From Corynespora cassiicola (Eukaryota; Ascomycota; Dothideomycetes; Pleosporales; Corynesporascaceae): a stretch of DNA of 64,000 bases. Position numbers and translations under genes: made by a program. Below are positions 58,630-64,000 of the stretch, piece by piece. Within the stretch, counting starts at the first letter, position 1; each line of letters starts with the position of its first letter. The notes below the pieces were generated by a model, which saw only the letters and a program-made list of their open reading frames with translations, had not been told where the DNA came from and searched no databases. The DNA is taken from positions 5,022,001-5,086,000 of the forward strand of contig JAEUWY010000005.1 in assembly GCA_022059125.1 (NCBI GenBank). Reading direction: 5' to 3'.

Positions 58630-61600
58630 GTCCCCGGTGGGTTCTATATGTTAGGGATTCCGCGGGGAGTGCTCACTCACAGGGTAGCAGTTCGGTAGAC
58701 GGCACTGGAACTTGGGTGAAGATCGAATGGTCTGTCAATGTAAGTCCAAACGTTGTTCGGAATTACGCGTTCCAGCTTCGGGGCGATCAAAGAGCTCTGG
58801 AGAGAGGGACTCTTGGGAAGGGAGGCTTTGGTAGTGTACAGAATGAATTTCACACGGAGAGACTACAAGGGCCCAGGTGTGGTGGTTGCGTGTGGAGCGA
58901 AGGGACTCAGAATCTGAGGAAAGAAAGAATCATCTGGAGGGGCAATCGAAACTAGGCCCTCGGAGCTAGAATATGGAGCTATAGAGCTCTGCAGGGGAGC
59001 TTGCACAAGCCAGCCAGGAACGGTCTTGAGCTTGGTATGCTTTGGGAAGAGGAGTGATGTGCAGATCCTCGAGCGAAGACGGAAAAGTCAGAATGGGCGT
59101 GAGCTATCTTCTTCGGTCCAGTCCACAGAGGCATATGCGGCAGGCCATGTCCTCGACTCGGCTCGTCAGCTTGTCGAAACCTTGAATAGCTTGATTGACA
59201 TGGCTCACATTACGGTGACAGCGCAAGCCCTCGCTGTGGACGCAGTATGAGATCATAGGCTCGACTGACCCCCTAAAAAAGGACGTGTTTACGGGCGAGC
59301 GCGGCAGCAAGAGCGATGGGTACACCATCAGCATGCTCGTGCCGCCCCCAAGCCCGCTGGCTAGCGGGCAGATGGGTAAAACATGGCCACCGGGCGTGGA
59401 CAGGCAAGGCTGCAGATGGCAGCAAGAGATCGCCGGGGCCATGGCACTGTGAATGCCGGGCGAGCAGTGGCCCAAGAAATCACACATTAGTGAAGGGCCA
59501 CAAATGAAGTTAGGAAGGGGGCAAGGGCCACCGCCACGGAGGCCGGGGATCGGGCGGAAGGGCTTGCGGAGTCGTGGGCCCGCAGGTTGCAATGTGGGAG
59601 GCGATGGCGCGGCTGGCACAGAGCGGCCGTATATTGATTGCGAGGCGTGCATGCGTCCGGTGTTGCGCCCTCCACGCCTCTCAGACAACACGAAGAAACA
59701 ATTACAAGGTTTCCAGGGGCGCCTACCCTGTCCGGCCGCCAAGTCCATCCCGTCGTCCATTGGCTCGCAACAAGGCGTCTATCACGTGATGCCAAGTCAT
59801 CTGCAGTGCTAAGCCGCCATCGGACTTCGTGTTGCGGACTCGACCTCTCCGCATGGCCGTAGCAACGTCTGCACGGCTAGCAAGCCTGCCTCAGCCGGCA
59901 TCATGACCGCCCGCCGCTTGTCGACAGCGCCTCTAAAGCGCCTATACAGCGCCTCTACAGCGCCCTGACAGCGCCCCGGTCGCAGCTGGGGCACGTCATG
60001 GGTCCGTAGCACCCATGAACCACCATCACACCAAACGGCTTTCGGTGCTACAGTTGGGCCTGCTGGCACGCTGTCATGCCATTCGCTCCCCTGTCCCAGG
60101 AACCCCACAGATCCCTCTGGACGGCCCGTCGGCGCTACCAGCTCCCACTCGCCAGACCGACTCGGATCGCCCGTTCCTCTCCGCCATGCCCTATTCGCTC
60201 TCTGTTTCTTGCGCCTCCGACTCAGGCTCCGCGCTGCTATTTCCGGCAAGTCCGTGCCCATCCCTTCATCCTTGACCATTTCTCCTGCGCCTGCTCGTGT
60301 TTCCGCTGCGTTGGGAGTCTTTCCCTAGCTGCCCTCCCTCCCTTTTTCAGGCCGCCGGGCTTACTCACAACAGCAGGGCTGTTCCAAAGTCTGCCATGTC
60401 CTGCGGCATGCGCGCACGCTATCGAGGTGGCTATGAGATCATCGCCATAAGCTGCATTCAACAGCAATCCAACGAGATCCGCTTGCAGTCACTCACCCGC
60501 TTCCGTGCCCCTGGGCATACCTAGGGAACTCCAACAACTACTCTTTCAGCCTGAACGAGACCTTGGTGCTTCTTGGCACCGACTACCTGCTCCCTATCCG
60601 CTTCGCCTTCCAGAACGCCTCAGGATCAGCGGGACCCACTTCCTGCAGCCGGCATTGTGGGGTGCTTTAGCTCCTTCGGGTTGCCAGCGACCAAGACCTC
60701 TGCCATCCAGGTAACAGGTTCCCCGTTTTAACCAAATGAGTCTGGCACATTCCACCGAGCCTTCAGAGCCTTGCCTTTGCAGCACGCGCCTGTCGTATCA
60801 CTGGCATAGATGTGCTGTTGCGTCAGATGGAGAGTAGGCGTGCTCAGCCCATCACGTTATACACTTCTGTCCGGATTTCACCCTGGTGTGATCAGCAATG
60901 CAGCGGCCATGCATAACGGCCTTCACTGCTTCTCACTACCGTCCATCGTGCGACAACGGCAATCACCCAACGGCGTCAGCACGCAATGCCAAATGGATTT
61001 TGCCGATATCCATGTTTTTCACGCATCGAATCGCCATGTTCTCCGAAGGCCGGCATCCGTCTTCGTCACTTTTGTGCAGTTCTGCCGTGCTCCACTCCAC
61101 TCACACTGCATTCAATGATACAGTGCAGCCATTCCAGCCAGAACTTCCACAGTCTTGCTCAATGGCACTCATTGGAGAGGCCACGTTACGCTACTTCAAC
61201 AAGCCATGGTGCCACTTGTACGCTTGTAGTTACTCAGCTCTGCATCTGCCGCATGGGCATCCAAAAGGTCTCCGACGTGTCTCCGCTCCAAGGAGCCTGG
61301 CTCCACACCTCTTGTGGTTGACTTTGTCTGGCCTTCGCGTGCAGCAACATGGGGGAATTCTAAGCCCCATCGTACTAGGGGCTCGGCCTTGCTTCCAGCT
61401 GAGCAGGATTTGACCCTTGTACAAGTTTTTTTCCCGGGACTTTTCACCACATTGTTACTTTTATCAGGCCCAACTTCCTGCTTTGGCTACAGTAGCTTCT
61501 GCACAATACCGCTAGCGTATTGTTCAATGTGCCATCGGTGTTCTGAGAGAGTTCTTCCGCCCATTAGGTCTTAGCATTCTTTGCTTCAATCCCGACTCTG

Positions 61601-63074
61601 ATGTTTTGACTCGCGAGCCTCCATCACGGCGGCTCGCGGAGGCTCATTCTTTGATCCACAGCCCAGCTTGTTCTTGGCACTCGCTTTCGTCCGAGGGCTT
61701 AGCAGTCGGGGAACAAGATTAAATTGGGATCACGATGCAGTCCCAACGGCCAGGGTACCTGCGAAGATCCTAAGTTTGTTCGCCGACTTTTTGAGCTCAA
61801 GCCCTCCCCTGCTGGATGATGATCCGTCTTCACTCTGGTCAGCCACGTTGGGGTGACGATCTTTTCTGGTATACGAGCTCCCCCCGCGGATGTAGTGTTG
61901 ACGGGCTAGGAATAATTTTACGTCACATCATTGGTGATGTCGATATCCCTTTGAGAACAATGCAACCTCAATTTGTGCGGTCACGCCAGGCCGCTGCTGG
62001 CTGATGGCATCTAGGGAAAAGCTCACAGTGGCGTTCGAGATGCCGGCACGGTCAGGCATTTCTGACCGCATGGGAAAATCATGTTCACGTTATTGCCGCT
62101 GGGTTGGCTTAGCTGCCTTCCGGATCATAGCAGGGTTATCAGGCTGTCTCGGGTTTGATGATCGAGTGGGAGCGTTGATCTTGAAGATCAGTCAAGGAGT
62201 TAAAGAAAGGTCAGCGACGTCGCGCAATTAAGGTTGGCGTGATTGAAAACCGTGTCCCTGAGCAGATCTCCGCCAATCACCCAAGCTGGTCGTCTTACTC
62301 CCCAGTCGGGTTGTCCATCTGTCAAGCGACCGACAGGGTTATTTCTCACACAATAGTTTACTGGGCGGCCCGTGCAACTTTTTCTACGTACTTGTCGTAA
62401 ACAGGGGAGGCTTAGAAAGAATGAGTGTGTCGCCGATCATTGCTTCAAAAGCGGGAAAACATGATACGAATTTGTTTGTGCAATCAATATGCAGCGGCCA
62501 ACCAAACCATCCATCCTCTTCTCAATGAATGAAGAGTTCGATCGCGCGACGGAACATTCGGCATGATCTAATGAGGGCCTCTAATACCCCCCAGCGAAAT
62601 TTTTGGGACCTTTTTTCGTATGCTGTGTGGGATTACGGGGCCCACTGCCCAAGCAACGCATCAGGGCATCTACAGGGGGGCTTTGGATTGAGACAAAGGC
62701 GGACATTTGGTGATCTGGAGCCATAGAACCACGTAACCATGCAGAATTCGGGCCGCTAGATGTCTACTAGGGCATTGGTTTTGGCCATCTTATTCTGGGC
62801 ATTGGACGTCCGTGAGCACTGCTCCACAGATCGCCCACCTACAATGCCCGTCTAAGCTCGAACTCTAGGGTCCTAGTTGCCCGCCACCGGCTTGCATGCG
62901 TGTGGAAAGACGTTCACGCTATGCCGCTAGTCGGGTTCGTTGGTGCCAGGTATTTCATGCCCGTGGCTGCAGCCAGGGCTCCATTTGTGATTTCTCACGT
63001 TCTTATAATATCTCTACTTAATGCACCAGCCGCCATCTTAGGGTAGGCCGCCTAGATCGTCCACCGTGCCCCCG
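58630..63074. other. 4.4 kb gene-free region between divergent NRPS and ABC transporter genes
   Basis: Both flanking genes start away from this region, so it holds both promoters. Only short, motif-free open frames occur on either strand. An inverted repeat at 61613-61645 is the one clear structural feature. No tailoring enzyme, transcription factor, transposase or RNA gene was recognised. Confidence 0.55.
61613..61645. repeat. inverted repeat with two alternative stems
   Basis: GCGAGCC (61613-61619) pairs with GGCTCGC (61631-61637), and the overlapping GAGCCTCC (61615-61622) pairs with GGAGGCTC (61638-61645). The two hairpins exclude each other. Confidence 0.6.
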
Positions 63075-64000
63075 ATGGCATCTTCTGTTCCTCAGTCCTG
63101 TGCCGTCGTGGACAACACGTTCGGCCCATACGCTGGGCCAAACTGTCGCGGTGGCTTTGACTTTACACTCTTTTTTGAAGAAACCATTCTCTCCATTACG
63201 CCCATCGCCATCGTCCTTCTATTCGCCCCTAATCGGATATTGTACCTTTGGACCAAGCCAGTTAAGGTCTCAAAGTCACTTCTCCTCTCTGCCAAGCTCG
63301 TAAGTATAGGGATGCGCGGTTCGTTCGAGAATTGAACTCACAATGTGCAACTAGATTGCCTGGACCATCCTCGCTGTTTTTGACATCGCTCACCTTGTGC
63401 TTTGGGCTCAACAGAAGTCGTCCAAGAACAGTGCATCTGTACCTTCGGCAGCTCTCGGCTTAGTCTGTGCCCTAGTACTATGCCTTCTGTCGTTCTTTGA
63501 GCACATGCGATCGATCCGAACCTCTACCATACTCAACATTTATCTCTTCTTCAGCGTTATACTAGATGCTCCCCGTTCTCTCACCTACGCCAAAACCAAA
63601 GAGTTGGACACAATATCGACACTCTTCACAACAAGGATTGGAGTGAAGATCTTCCTCGCCATCTTCGAAGCCAAGGGCAAGGGCAGCCTCTTGCTACCCC
63701 CATACACGGATGCTACACCGGAATCACAGAGTGGCGTATACAATAGGGCTTTCTTCTGTTGGCAGAATTCTCTCTTCAAGAAGGGATTCTCTACGATTCT
63801 CTCAATCGAAGACCTGTTCCAACTGGACAAGCATCTGCGCTCACGGTATCTCCACTCTTTGTTGCAGAATGCATATGAGAAAGGTATGCCCTATCCGTGG
63901 CCGCTTCGCCTCCCGTCTAACACGATCACTGCAGTCGTCGGAAAGAAATCGCTCCTTATGGTCACGTTGGGCAGGCTAAAATGGCCCATTCTAGCTGTCG
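63075..64000 (+). CDS. ABC transporter, ABCC/MRP type, N-terminal part (runs off the window)
   Basis: Exons 63075-63299, 63355-63883 and 63935 onward stay in frame to the window end, giving about 270 residues. The N-terminus has the TMD0 layout of fungal multidrug-resistance-associated proteins. A short Cys-containing lumenal start (NTFGPYAGPNCRGGFDFTL) precedes a helix FFEETILSITPIAIVLLFAP. Further helices are SAALGLVCALVLCLLSFFEH and a STILNIYLFFSVILDA segment. The linker ESQSGVYNRAFFCWQNSLFK matches the conserved 'P(E)xxSGxxxRxFFxWLNxLF' block just before TMD1. ABCC proteins use ATP to export or sequester conjugates and peptides at the plasma membrane or vacuole. The ATP-binding domains lie beyond the window. 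The start at 63075 is the first ATG after stop codons and gives the typical N-terminus. Its place next to the NRPS suggests export of that product. Confidence 0.85.

Noticed and set aside
1..64000. CRISPR arrays, prokaryotic operons, rRNA genes or origins
   Set aside because: None seen. Intron-rich fungal genes exclude a prokaryotic reading, and no regularly spaced direct repeats were found.

Overview
The window is nuclear DNA of a filamentous ascomycete (Pezizomycotina). Genes are interrupted by short introns (about 45-100 nt) with GT-AG borders. There are PTH11/SAT4-like fungal rhodopsin-domain receptors, a DUF1365 protein, an SRR1-domain protein, and a very large multimodular non-ribosomal peptide synthetase (NRPS). 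The NRPS layout resembles the NPS4 / AbNPS2 / AbrePsy1 group that I know from Dothideomycetes. A Dothideomycete host is therefore an inference, not a reading.

Left part (1-34 kb), housekeeping and accessory genes in order: the 3' end of a probable VIT/von Willebrand-type protein (+); a PRS1-type ribose-phosphate pyrophosphokinase with the long non-homologous insertion (+); a fungal rhodopsin-domain membrane protein (-); a small Ser/Pro-rich protein (-); an F-box-like hypothetical protein (-); an AT-rich stretch leading into an SRR1-domain gene with two apparent frameshifts (+); isocitrate lyase (-); a DUF1365 membrane protein (-); an alpha-dioxygenase-like haem peroxidase (-); a second rhodopsin-domain protein with a probable GC-AG intron (-); a disordered Ser/Pro-rich protein (+); and a PH-C2-RasGAP protein of the BUD2/CLA2 type (+). 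Intergenic regions are long (0.7-2.4 kb) and rich in simple repeats. One of them holds a short fragment resembling the C-terminal end of a Ty3/Gypsy polyprotein.

Right part (34-64 kb), secondary metabolism: one minus-strand gene (58629 to 34052, 11 exons, 8009 codons before the stop) encodes an NRPS read as (C-lobe)-A-T-E-C-A-T-C-A-T-E-C-A-T-C-A-T-E-C-T-C-T. It has five adenylation domains and three epimerization domains and no thioesterase. The predicted backbone alternates D-L-D-L-D, with release by a terminal SHxxxDG condensation domain. After a 4.4 kb gene-free region, a plus-strand ABCC (MRP-type) transporter begins and runs off the window. It is a natural candidate exporter for the peptide. 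No other tailoring enzyme or cluster transcription factor is visible in the window.

Gene models were spliced by eye using conserved protein sequence, GT-AG signals and reading-frame closure. All exon-phase sums were checked by hand. Domain borders are approximate.
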